DNA from: Chanos chanos
Taxonomy: Eukaryota; Chordata; Actinopteri; Gonorynchiformes; Chanidae
Length of the DNA: 64,000 bases
Direction: 5' to 3'
Assembly: GCF_902362185.1 (NCBI RefSeq)
Contig: NC_044498.1
Span: 31,638,036 to 31,702,035 of the forward strand
A model generated the notes under the pieces. That model searched no databases, had not been told where the DNA came from, and saw nothing but the letters and a program-made list of their open reading frames with translations. The translations under genes were made by a program, and so were the position numbers. Below, piece by piece: positions 12,906 to 23,748 of this stretch (its first letter is position 1; each line of letters starts with the position of its first letter).

Positions 12906-14224
12906 GAATTGAGTTTTAAATTGAATTGAAGAACATGTTGGATTCCACCAAGTGAGAATCCATTCTATAGAAGAGTCTGATGTTGTTTAGTGAGTGTTCT
13001 ACTACTGTAGTGAAGACAATGGGAGGTTGCCAAGTCTTCAGGTTTACAACACTTTAAACTGTGGCTGATGTAAGACACTGTAAGGATCAGAGTGCCACAC
13101 AGGGGAAAGCCCTCACTGTAACACAGGTCTAGCCACTTCCCATTCTACTCCCAAAGCAAACAAACCAACCAACCAACTACAGATGGAATGCAAATACACT
13201 AGTCTAACAAACACAGGTCTGCATTCCACTGTCTCTTTTTGAAGGCTTGTCTGCAGTTGTTTTAGATTTAGACTTAAGAAGTTTGTATCCACAGTACTCC
13301 AGTTTCCAACTTCTCACTGAATTCTGTATTTTCTGTTCACTGGAAAAGCATGAAGGGCAATGAAACTGAATGGGCACTGCTGAGTATTTACTATTCAGTG
13401 GGGTCCCTTTCATTTACTAACAGAAAGAGAGTGAGACAGTCATCATTCCACTAAGACAGAGGGAGAACAACATTCTCAAAGGGGGCCGGGTGATCGTTTC
13501 ACAGTTCATGCAGATAAGTAAACAACACTCATATCTGTTACATTCTCAACAATTGGCTCTTGCTCACTGACACGCCACAGCTGGGTAAGTCACACAAAAT
13601 ACAGTTTAATACCATGACCTCTTCATATCCACTCGGCACATAAGGAGAGGTACATTACATCAAGTGGTGTACTGCCACCTGGTGGTAGACAGACATATTG
13701 CAACTTTAATCTCTACAACATTCCCGTCTGATGACTTATAATGTAAATAATCTTTATCAACAATATCTGATGTACAAAACTGATCGTTTGTTAAATAATT
13801 GCCAGGTGTTAAATACTTAATCAATTGTTCATTTGTTAAATAACTGAAATTGTTAAATAATTAAATTGATAAACTGATCATAAACACGCAAAACAAATCA
13901 CCAAGAAGTTATTATTTTGAAATGTGTTCATTCTTTCCAAACAACAAAACACAAACAAAATACTGGCTTCAAGAAGCAAACTTCTCTTTCCTCCCTGGTT
14001 CCACGATTACAAAGTGCCATGACTGAAGTAACAGGTACAGACTAATTATGGCTTTCTTCTCATATATTTAGACAAATGGAATACAAAAAGAATGTTTTAT
14101 GACATGACAAATTTATAACAGTTAATCAGTGATGAACCATGAATACTACAAGTTAACACTGCTCTTCAGAAACAGTTAAAAATTCATTGTAAAAGATCAT
14201 TTCAAATTCTTTTAGGGTCCAAAT
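12906..14224. other. Convergent gtpbp2 / polh-A interval
   Basis: The interval separates the 3' ends of gtpbp2 (+) and polh copy A (-), which must share it as UTR and spacer. It contains a CTCF-like core at 13672-13685 and a small cluster of four imperfect TGTTAAATA units at about 13788-13865. No gene is seen. No clear canonical poly(A) signal for polh A was found, only weak ATTAAA-type candidates. Confidence 0.6.
13672..13685 (-). promoter_or_regulatory. CTCF core motif
   Basis: The minus strand reads CCACCAGGTGGCAG, which matches the vertebrate CTCF core CCASYAGRKGGCRS at every position. It sits between two convergent genes, a common place for insulator sites. Occupancy is inferred only. 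Confidence 0.5.
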
Positions 14225-17200
14225 TCAGCTCCTCTTGAAGAAAGAGTCTAAAGTTGCCGTGCCACCTTGTGTCTTTGCCCGCTTGGCCTGTGGTCCTGTC
14301 GGGTTCCTGAGTTTGTTCTTTCCTCCAGACAACTGAGGAGTGCCAGACCTCACGAGACCAGTGGAGGATGAGGAGGATGGTGGAGAGGAGAAAGAATTTT
14401 GCAGATCCAAAGCAAAGTGATAGTCTGTATGCTCTGGCATCTCCCAGACTGGCACCTCCTGCCCACAGCGCTCACAGGTGTGGAGGTCCTCTTTGGATAG
14501 AGTGAGTGCATCTGAAGGATCAGAGGCACAAATGAGCCCTGAGTCACCTTGCTGAAGCTCCTGCGCTGAGGTGCCCATTTCTTTTAAAGATTCTTTCACT
14601 GTTGTCTCAGCATAAGAGCCCTCCACATCTTCAACACTGAAATTCAATCCAGAGCCATAAGAAACTGTATTAGACATTGGTACACTTTTCTCCATCGTCT
14701 TCCTTTGAAAAAATGTGGAAATGCCAGTCTTAGAATCAGCTAAGGATTTCTCTGAAGAGAGACTGGCTGCGTGCAGAGAGATGCTTTGTTTCGCAGCAGG
14801 GGAAACGGATTCAGAAGGGAACAACTGTTGAATCACCCTGCGACCATCATCTTCTTTCTCTTGTTCGATCTCTTGGTTTTCTCTCCTCTTTAATGCGGCC
14901 CTCTGGAAGAGGGACTGGATGGCCCCAGGTTTCTGAGAGGTCTGTTTGCTCTTTGAAGCTGATGAGGGCTGGGTAGAGGCTCGTTGTTTCTGTGTTCGAG
15001 GAGCTTCACTAGTCAGAAAGCCAGCAACTGACGGACCTGTGGCTGTTTCGGTGAATTTACCAGCTGACAGGTGCAGGCAGGTGAGTGGAGGAGTCCTGTG
15101 AACACAACGCACACTTAACGAACTCAACAAAAACATTACCCAGAGTACAACTCCAACGTCCTGATTAAAATACTCAATATTCAAACATGCCAAAAAATTT
15201 GCCATTATTTGTTATGGCCGATATGGGAATCCCAAAAGAGGTGATCTACTTGATAAATCAGTGATTAGAAATGGAATATTCCATGTTATATGGTCATGAT
15301 TAAATCATCCATAAGAACCATTTTTAAAACTGCTGGACTTGCATCTTTCTTTAGATCTCCAAACAAGGTTTAAAACTCTTTTAGGAATGAATGAAAGGCT
15401 ATTTTAAAAAGTTACCAAGCTGCCTGATGGTTTCCTGCAGTATTAAGGCTCTGAATGAGGGCAAAGCCATCCATGGAGATCTTGGAGGACTCGTATCGAG
15501 TCAGAGCACAACAGCGAGAGAAACTGTTGGGTTGCTTGTCCCCAGCCTGACGGACACTGATTGTAAGCAACTTGGCCACTCTACCGTTCTGCAGAGAGGG
15601 AAGAGTGACAGAGACAGAACTACAGTGAGAGAGTGTTCAGTTAAACATCAGTTAAAAACCCAGCCATGAAACTTAAACCCAGTTAAACTGTATCTCACCG
15701 TCTCTCTATCCTTATTGAGTCTCTCCTCTAGCTCCAGAGCGAGCTGATTAAGCCAGTACTGAACCTGCAGAGACAGAATGTGTTTGGAAGATAAAGTCAG
15801 AAAGAGAACAAGAAAAACAGCTGAACAGGAAACTGAGTTATCACATGCATCCTTTTTTGAGATAATTTTTCACACCTTCTCTTTTGTAACCAAAGCCGTC
15901 TTTCCAGGAAAGTTTTTGCTGCAGCCGATAGATTTGGGGAGTTGACGAGCTTTTACAGGCTCAAACTCTACACCTCGACACAGGTCAAACAGCCAATGAC
16001 TGATAAGACATAATGTACATGGTTCGTAATACAAAATACAACACACAGTACTCATCTGAATATGTTTAATGAAAACAGTCAAAGACACTAATTAAAAAAA
16101 AAAAGCTGAGTAGAATTGTTTCATTTCGTGAGCACAGCATCATTACCCGGTCTTTTCTCCAAAGTGCTGCTCCAACTGGCCTTTAGTGAATTGTGTCAGA
16201 TCTCCAATGTTCTCCACCCCCAAGGTCTCAGTGATGGAGGCTCCAAGTTTCCCTCCCAGGTTACGGCTACAAGACAACCACACAGTCACAAAATCATTCA
16301 ACTTAAACTCTACTCACCAACAAAAACTACAGTATCAGGCACATTTTTACATTAGGAGAACAGTACTCACATTTTGCTGATGGGGAGAGAGCTGAAGAGC
16401 TGAGGAACTGAGCCTAATGGCAGAACAGTCTGACGATTGGGTTTGTTCAGACCACACGCAAGCTTAGCCAAAACCTCAAAAAAAAAAAAAAAGTTGCATT
16501 TTCTAAGTGATTGCATTGTTAACCATTTTTGTCACTGTATTTTGGGCTTGTTCTCTCTCATTCACTCAAAGCATCATTAGAATACTCCTCACCTTGTTGT
16601 GTGAGATCCCTGCAGAGCAGCGGAAACCGGTTTCCCTCTCCACCGCTGCCCTCATCTCCTCCACAATCACAGCTCCTACTGCCAACTGCAGCTCTGCACA
16701 GTCTGCAGAGAGGGTCAAGGAGGACAACCACTCCTGCAGACCCTGAGACCGCTGCTCCTCTGGACAGGAGACGCCAGAATGAAACTGGGATGATTAATCT
16801 TGAGGCATGCTGAGGAGATGTGGCTACACTAAAGTCTGATCAATGACACATTCAGACTCTAGTTTTACTGGAGCTATGGGGAAATGCTTTAAACCTACAG
16901 CTTTATTGGGAATGTTGTGGACAGAGTAAACAGTGCCTTATCTGTGTGAAACAAGAAATATCTAATTCAAATAACATTTCCCTAATACTTCAAAACTAAC
17001 CTTTATCTGCAGCTCCAGCGTTCCCCTCTTCATAGGTGCAGATTTGGGGATACCCCTGAACATAAGTGGCTTTCAGTAGGTGAGGTTCAACCCTCAGTTC
17101 TGCCATATTCTTCAGTCTCTGCTGTACGCTGGCACTGAGATCCATGTAGGCTTCATCAATACTGGCCCTCTCAATCACAGCAAAGCGAGACATCACCTCA

Positions 17201-17688
17201 ATCACCTCCACACTAGCTTCCCTATAACTAGACAGACGAAAAACAGTTAAAACGGGTTAGACCAGTGCAGAGTTTGTGTTTTAACCAATACCACATGGTA
17301 AACTTACTGTGTGAGATCTGCCTTCCCGTGTGACTCTCTCACTCTGGCTACCTGGAGGTCAGGACACAATTTCTTGGCGTCATCTGCGAACATGTTCCGT
17401 TTGACACCGTATGCCCGAGCCTCATAACTCACCGCGATGACACTTACAGAAAAAGAAACGGTAAGTCATTTGTGGAACAATATTGCACACGTCTGCTAAT
17501 AGCCAACAGATAAACTATTTAGAGAGGATTTTATCGAAACTCTTTTCTTACCCGCCCCCTTTCCAGGTTTTGTACTGCGCCACTACGCAAGGTTTGTTTT
17601 TTAACTCAGGGTTGATCCGTTGTTCAACCTGTACATAGAAACAATCCATATCTACCAGGGCCACAACGCGTTCCTTTCCAAGCTCCAT
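14225..17688 (-). CDS. polh: DNA polymerase eta, copy A
   Basis: Ten coding exons in gene order: 17688-17552, 17442-17308, 17227-17001, 16759-16593, 16474-16371, 16266-16147, 15999-15876, 15764-15699, 15588-15416, 15095-14225. The frame stays open for about 707 residues (human 713). This Y-family polymerase copies past UV cyclobutane dimers in the nucleus. Visible are DMDCFYVQ (catalytic Asp near residue 13), YGVKRNMFADD in the fingers, SIDEAYMDL (catalytic Asp-Glu), GISHNK and LNKPNRQ, the little-finger segment, a UBZ zinc finger (CERCGQEVPVWEMPEHTDYH, about 625-644) and a C-terminal PIP box ending DSFFKRS. An inner STFFQRK is a second PIP/RIR-like site. The gene is convergent with gtpbp2, as in human, so it is probably the ancestral-position copy. 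It looks intact. It keeps the vertebrate CPDL motif that copy B has changed. Confidence 0.96.
16142..17333. repeat. Inverted repeat arm A (polh conversion tract)
   Basis: This 1192-base stretch of polh copy A is the reverse complement of 18991-20183 in copy B. It runs from the 3' end of exon 2 through introns 2-5 and exons 3-6 to the first bases of intron 6. Read side by side, the arms differ by two substitutions (16271, 16361) and one base in a poly(A) run (15 against 16). Similarity stops abruptly at 16142, just after GGGTAAT read on the minus strand. At the other end, exon 2 differs at several sites beginning at 17334. Confidence 0.93.
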
Positions 17689-18518
17689 TGCCTGCGCACT
17701 TCAGTTCCTGAAGGACCTGGCAAAGAGATTTTTAGAATTTTATTGAGGTAAGAATGATCTTGCGGAAGCACTTCGTAAAGTATTTAAATTATGTAGCTGC
17801 AATGTGACTTCCGTCAATCGACAGAAACGTCACCAACCAACCTGGATGATTAGCCATCCTTAACAAGACCGTTAAGCTAACGCTGGCTAGCAGCCAGCTT
17901 ACTAGTAAATCACATAATTTCGGTGCTTATCTCCAAGGAATTTTAGACGTACCGCATTGTCAAGCACACACAATGTTTGTTACCTAATAAGTAAACAAAA
18001 AGTAAATTCTGTTATCTTGTCAGGATCGCCTGTGCAATCAGGTACCTGCAAGCAAAACTGCACAGCAACACAAACGGGCCCTATAATCAGGCTATTCTTA
18101 GCTAATTTATAGTACCTTAGATCGTGGTTACAGAGTTACAGTATCTGAGATAAGAGAGCCTTACCTGCATAAAATTTCCACGGACAAGAGAAGACGCACT
18201 GTTGCTCAGTTAGCTGTACTAATCATTTGCTTCTAGATGTTGCTGCCTCTTAGTTTCACATCTCATATTTCGCGCATACTTCACTATTACTACGTCATTT
18301 CCAGTCAGCCTACACATCGCTGGAACCAAACTACAGCACAGGAGTCTTTTATTTTGACGATTTTACAACAATCGTAAACCGGAAGACGCGTCTATGTGGC
18401 TTAAGTAATATGTTAATCATAACGAGTTGAGTCTTGTTTATACGCGTCCACAAGATGACAGTACAGTTTTTTATGTACTCTGAATAATGATTACATTTAA
18501 AAGGCATTAGACTTAGAG
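17689..18518. promoter_or_regulatory. Shared divergent polh A / polh B promoter region
   Basis: The 830 bases lie between two polymerase eta start codons facing away from each other. For copy A, a minus-strand donor (GCAG/GTAAG, exon side ending at 18165) and an acceptor before 17716 suggest a noncoding leader exon around 18165-18230, as human POLH also has an untranslated first exon. That leaves about 300 bases as the likely two-way promoter. The arms around it are not recognisably similar, so the two promoters have diverged. Confidence 0.5.
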
Positions 18519-21500
18519 ATGGAATATGGTACAGAGAGAGTGGTTGCGCTGGTAGACATGGACTGCTTTTATGTTCAAGTAGAGCAGCGGATCAACCCAC
18601 AGCTGAAGAACAAACCATGCGTCGTGGCTCAGTACAAGACTTGGAAGGGGGGCAGGTGGGTTGTCATAGATTTCAGATTTCTGAAAATATTATTATTATT
18701 ATTATTATTATTTTACTTCAATCAGGGTGATTTGAATGTTACAACCCACCATCGTTGTAAGTTAGGCACATAGCTCTGTTTATATGTTCTCGCATCACTT
18801 TTCAGTGTCTTTTCTCTTGATGAAAGCAATCTTTCAGTATTTATATTAATTACTGACTAATTGTTTTAATCTGCGTATCAGCATAATTGCGGTGAGTTAT
18901 GAGGCTCGGGCATACGGTGTCACGAGGAACATGAAGGCAGATGACGCCAAGAAGTTGTGTTATGACCTCCAGGTAGCCAGAGTGAGAGAATCACACGGGA
19001 AGGCAGATCTCACACAGTAAGTTTACCATGTGGTATTGGTTAAAACACAAACTCTGCACTGGTCTAACCCGTTTTAACTGTTTTTCGTCTGTCTAGTTAT
19101 AGGGAAGCTAGTGTGGAGGTGATTGAGGTGATGTCTCGCTTTGCTGTGATTGAGAGGGCCAGTATTGATGAAGCCTACATGGATCTCAGTGCCAGCGTAC
19201 AGCAGAGACTGAAGAATATGGCAGAACTGAGGGTTGAACCTCACCTACTGAAAGCCACTTATGTTCAGGGGTATCCCCAAATCTGCACCTATGAAGAGGG
19301 GAACGCTGGAGCTGCAGATAAAGGTTAGTTTTGAAGTATTAGGGAAATGTTATTTGAATTAGATATTTCTTGTTTCACACAGATAAGGCACTGTTTACTC
19401 TGTCCACAACATTCCCAATAAAGCTGTAGGTTTAAAGCATTTCCCCATAGCTCCAGTAAAACTAGAGTCTGAATGTGTCATTGATCAGACTTTAGTGTAG
19501 CCACATCTCCTCAGCATGCCTCAAGATTAATCATCCCAGTTTCATTCTGGCGTCTCCTGTCCAGAGGAGCAGCGGTCTCAGGGTCTGCAGGAGTGGTTGT
19601 CCTCCTTGACCCTCTCTGCAGACTGTGCAGAGCTGCAGTTGGCAGTAGGAGCTGTGATTGTGGAGGAGATGAGGGCAGCGGTGGAGAGGGAAACCGGTTT
19701 CCGCTGCTCTGCAGGGATCTCACACAACAAGGTGAGGAGTATTCTAATGATGCTTTGAGTGAATGAGAGAGAACAAGCCCAAAATACAGTGACAAAAATG
19801 GTTAACAATGCAATCACTTAGAAAATGCAACTTTTTTTTTTTTTTTTGAGGTTTTGGCTAAGCTTGCGTGTGGTCTGAACAAACCCAATCGTCAGACTGT
19901 TCTGCCATTAGGCTCAGTTCCTCAGCTCTTCAGCTCTCTCCCCATCAGCAAAATGTGAGTACTATTCTCCTAATGTAAAAATGTGCCTGATACTGTAGTT
20001 TTTGTTGGTGAGTAGAGTTTAAGTTGAATGATTTTGTGACTGTGTGGTTGTCTCGTAGCCGTAACCTGGGAGGGAAACTTGGAGCCTCCATCACTGAGAC
20101 CTTGGGGGTGGAGAACATTGGAGATCTGACACAATTCACTAAAGGCCAGTTGGAGCAGCACTTTGGAGAAAAGACCGGGTAATAACTGATCACAGTTCAG
20201 TACGGAGCATTAGTCATCTAAATACAATTACCATACAGCTCTTTCTTGTTATTTTGCTATGACTGGTAGCAAAGGACTAATTGAGATGGCTACTGTGTAT
20301 TGCACTGTACTTTGCCAGTAATGCAGTTTCTCTTTTTTCAGTCATTGGCTGTTTGACCTGTGTCGTGGTGTAGAGTTTGAGCCTGTAAAAGCTCGTCAAC
20401 TCCCCAAATCTATCGGCTGCAGCAAAAACTTTCCCGGAAAGTCAGCCTTGGCTACTAAAGAGCAGGTATTAAAAAAGATTTGATAGAATTCCTTGAAGAC
20501 TTCATTAAACAATCTGACCAGCAAAGAACTGACAAGATAGATATTCTCATCACCTCATCCTTGTGCACCACTTTGATTCACTCTCTGCAGGTTCAGTACT
20601 GGCTCCATCAGCTTGCTCTGGAACTAGAGGAGAGACTTATTAAGGATCGAGAGATGGTGAGAGGACACTATTGGAATTCTAAGTGATCCTTAAATGCATT
20701 AACTTGCATGTGTTGTATGTGAATGTTATCTCCCCCTTGGGGACATGCTTTATCGAGCATGTTTCCAAGCCATTCCCCTGCCTGGATAAAACAGGAGGGT
20801 TGGGACAGGATGACAGAAAGTCTGGCCTTGACAAAAAAAAATAACAAAAAAAACACATCACTTGAACTGAATGTTGTGGGTGTTTGGTCATATACTGTGT
20901 GAATTTTGTTTGCTAGATACTAAGAGTTTGACCCTCTATCTATAGAATGACAGAGTGGCGAAACTATTGACAGTTGGCATCCGTCAATTTGGAGACAAGC
21001 AACCCAACAGTTTCTCCCGCTGTTGTGCTCTGGCTCGTTATGAGGCCACTAAGATCTCCGCAGATGGCTTTGCCATTATTAAGGGCCTTAATACTGCAGG
21101 AAACCATCAGGCGGCATGGTAAGTACTGTTACCGTGATACTTGCATAAGATAAGTTATACTAGTCCTAATTATATTTTATTCTCTGAGGTCATGATGTAT
21201 AGTAATCTGGCAGCAGATCCATTTTCAGAATAGTAAAATCGGATGACAGGTTACACCAGTGAATGTCTAGAGTCATTCTCATTGCATATTTTAAAAGCTC
21301 ATTATGCATTTGAAGAGATAATCAGCAAACTGTCATTTTTGCCCCATCTGAACCTGCACTGCCACTCATTAAAAACAGGATTGCTTGAAAAAGGCCATCA
21401 CATTTCATTTCCAGTTTCTTGATGTTTGATGTATGTTCAGGGTACTACATAGTGTTTCTAATGACAGCAATTGGAAAATAATTAATGTTTTCTACTTACA

Positions 21501-22502
21501 AATCAGAAGTAGTACAGGTAGCAAAACAACTATCACCGCTTAATTTGTATGTAACTATTGTAATTCCAGTTTGTGTGAGGGCTTACAAATCTGTGTGTTC
21601 TTAGGACTCCTGCCCTTACCTGCCTCCACTTGTCAGCTAGTAAGTTTAGCGAAGCACCCACCGCTTTGTCGGGAGGCATTGCCAGTTTTCTGAGGAGTGT
21701 TAGCCCTTCCACACAGACCCTTTTACCCTCTACCCAGCTCTCACCCACCCCAAAGAAAAAACAGGCACTTCAGAAACCAGGGCCCATCCTCTCCTTCTTC
21801 CAAAAAGCTACGGAGAAGCAGAGCGAAGATAAAGGAACAGATGAAGAAGAAAAGAAAGACTGTGGGATGTTTCTCCATTCTCCCTGCTCTAACTCAGCAC
21901 TACCCCCTGCTGTGCAGCAAAACACCTCTCACCACACAGCCAGTCCATCCCCAGTGAAATCTTCAGATGAGTCAAAGACTGGGATCACCTCCTTCTTTGA
22001 AAGAAAGATGCTGGAGAAAAGTTTACAGCTAGCGCATACTGCCTCCAGCCGTTCTGGACTGACTTTTGGAAAAGACAGTGTAAATAGTATGGTCAGCTCT
22101 CATGTTGAAGTTCAAGGTTCTCCACATGACAAAAGCATTGCCGTAAATTATGCTCAGCCATCTGGTGCTGAGCTCCCATCTCCCAAATCTCCAGAGAGGA
22201 CAGACTTCTGCAGTTTATCCAGAGAGGATCTTCTCCCGTGTGAGCGGTGTGGACAGGAGGTGCCGGTCTGGGAGATGATGGAACACATAGACTATCACTT
22301 TGCTTTAGACCTACAGAACTCTTTCTCCTCTCCACCATCCTCCACATCTACCTCTTCTGCCCCCATTGTCCCTATGAGGCCTGGAGCCTCTGAATTATCT
22401 GGAAGAAAGAACCGACTCAAAAAGCAAACAGGACCTCAGGCAAAGAGAACTAAGTCACAAGGTAGTACTGCAACCTTGGACTCTTTCTTCAAGAGGAGTT
22501 AA
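18519..22502 (+). CDS. polh: DNA polymerase eta, copy B
   Basis: Ten coding exons: 18519-18655, 18882-19016, 19097-19323, 19565-19731, 19851-19954, 20059-20178, 20342-20465, 20591-20656, 20946-21118, 21605-22502. They join in phase to about 716 residues. The nine internal coding blocks have exactly the same lengths as in copy A. The same translesion polymerase architecture is visible: DMDCFYVQ, SIDEAYMDL, GISHNK, a UBZ finger near 630-650 (CERCGQEVPVWEMMEHIDYH), inner ITSFFERK and LSFFQKA sites, and a terminal PIP box DSFFKRS. Two normally conserved finger-domain positions differ: MKADD where human has MWADD and copy A MFADD, and CYDL where human and copy A have CPDL. Exon 1 differs from copy A at about 33 of 137 sites, mostly silent. 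It looks intact and under constraint. Whether it is expressed is unknown. Confidence 0.95.
18688..18712. repeat. Short (ATT)n run
   Basis: About eight ATT units in intron 1 of polh copy B. The other copy has no counterpart, in keeping with its diverged intron 1. Confidence 0.85.
18991..20183. repeat. Inverted repeat arm B (polh conversion tract)
   Basis: Partner of 16142-17333, in reverse orientation, 1193 bases. Exons 3-6 and introns 2-5 are practically identical to copy A, while flanking exon 1, intron 1, introns 6-9 and the last exon are clearly different. The centre-to-centre distance of the arms is about 2.85 kb. Confidence 0.93.
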
Positions 22503-23740
22503 CACTGAGTGTATTTAATGGTGTGTGCTATCCACATGATCGGTTTTGCACAATGTGCAGTGCATACGTTATTCATTAAGCAGTCATGTTACAGCAGAGT
22601 TGTGTATGAGCTATAATTGAGATTCATGTTTGGGGAGGAAAAAAGGGGAAAAGGCATTCTACTGTATATAATTATATTTTTAGGTGTTGATATCATGTTA
22701 TAAACATATTTGTATTTTAAAATAAATTGAAGTGTTTGTGTATGAAACATCTGAATGATGTTTATTTCTGACTAAAATCAGGAGTTGCCATTGAGTTTAA
22801 ATCACATCATTTCGAAAAAATCACATTACTTGAAAAAGTAAACAACCAAATCTTACATTTTCCGGTTCATGAATTGGAAACGTCAAAATAAAAGTCCTAA
22901 TTGGGACGTTCTGGAAAGCATGCAGCATATGCCATTAAATAAGATCTAATAGGGAATCTTAGCCAACTATTTTGACAATGACCAGGTTAAGACATTAGAG
23001 GGACTATCTAGTTGGTCTTTAACCACAACAGAGACCAAAATGAGCAACAGTTTATTATTGATGGTATGTAATGAGAGTACAGCATATAAAAATGAAATGT
23101 AATGTTGATGCCATATTTCAGAATAATAAATATTTAAATTGAATTGTTTTGAACGCTGCAGCCGTCAAACGTTACCAGATTTCTCTTTATTAACTATATC
23201 ACAAAACAACAAATACGCAGAAAACATATGCAATATTTGTGTGAATTATCACACCTGATTTCGTGGACCGCGCATTACTGGGCATTAATGAGCATCTTTA
23301 TTACATGAAAAAAGGGGGAAATAAGGTACTTTTCCTCAAATGGATATGATCTTCCTCTCTAAACCAAGTAAGCATTTACATCGTTGTTTTCTGCGCACTG
23401 ATTGATATCGAACAGATGCAGTTTGCTCTCATTAAATTTTAATAACTAGGGTAGATGCATCAAGGTGCTTTTGGAGAATTTTGCAATAATAAAAAACCAA
23501 TAACTTGACAGAAAATGAAGATGTAACCTATATGAGTGCACTGGGCAGGGGAGAGCTACGAATTTGAAGGTGAACGCACTTAGATATAGATTCTGGGGCA
23601 AATAGTGATGTGAAAGTTATGAAAGAGGGTGGGACAGAATATTACCTCCTTGATGCATTGCTTGATATGCTAGAGTTTCACTTCCTCCTAACAGTTTTCC
23701 TTTATCAATCGTCACTTCCCTCATTCCTAAGAAAACGAAG
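22503..23740 (+). other. polh-B 3' UTR and fbxo28 upstream region
   Basis: The polh copy B 3' UTR ends soon after an AATAAA at 22721-22726. The rest, about 1 kb, is AT-rich with no gene seen. Close to fbxo28, CACTTCCT near 23680 and CACTTCCC near 23713 look like ETS-type promoter sites (GGAAG on the other strand). This interval also joins two gene blocks that are on different chromosomes in human. Confidence 0.6.
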
Positions 23741-23748
23741 ATGGCGGC
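23738..23748 (+). promoter_or_regulatory. YY1-type motif over the fbxo28 start codon
   Basis: AAGATGGCGGC matches the YY1 consensus and overlaps the start codon, a frequent arrangement just downstream of vertebrate TATA-less promoters. It also gives the ATG a good downstream context (GCG). Confidence 0.5.

Noticed and set aside
16507-16813. Open frames found in both polh copies with identical sequence
   Set aside because: They lie antisense to exon 4 and its introns. Their identity only reflects the converted inverted repeat, not a conserved second gene.
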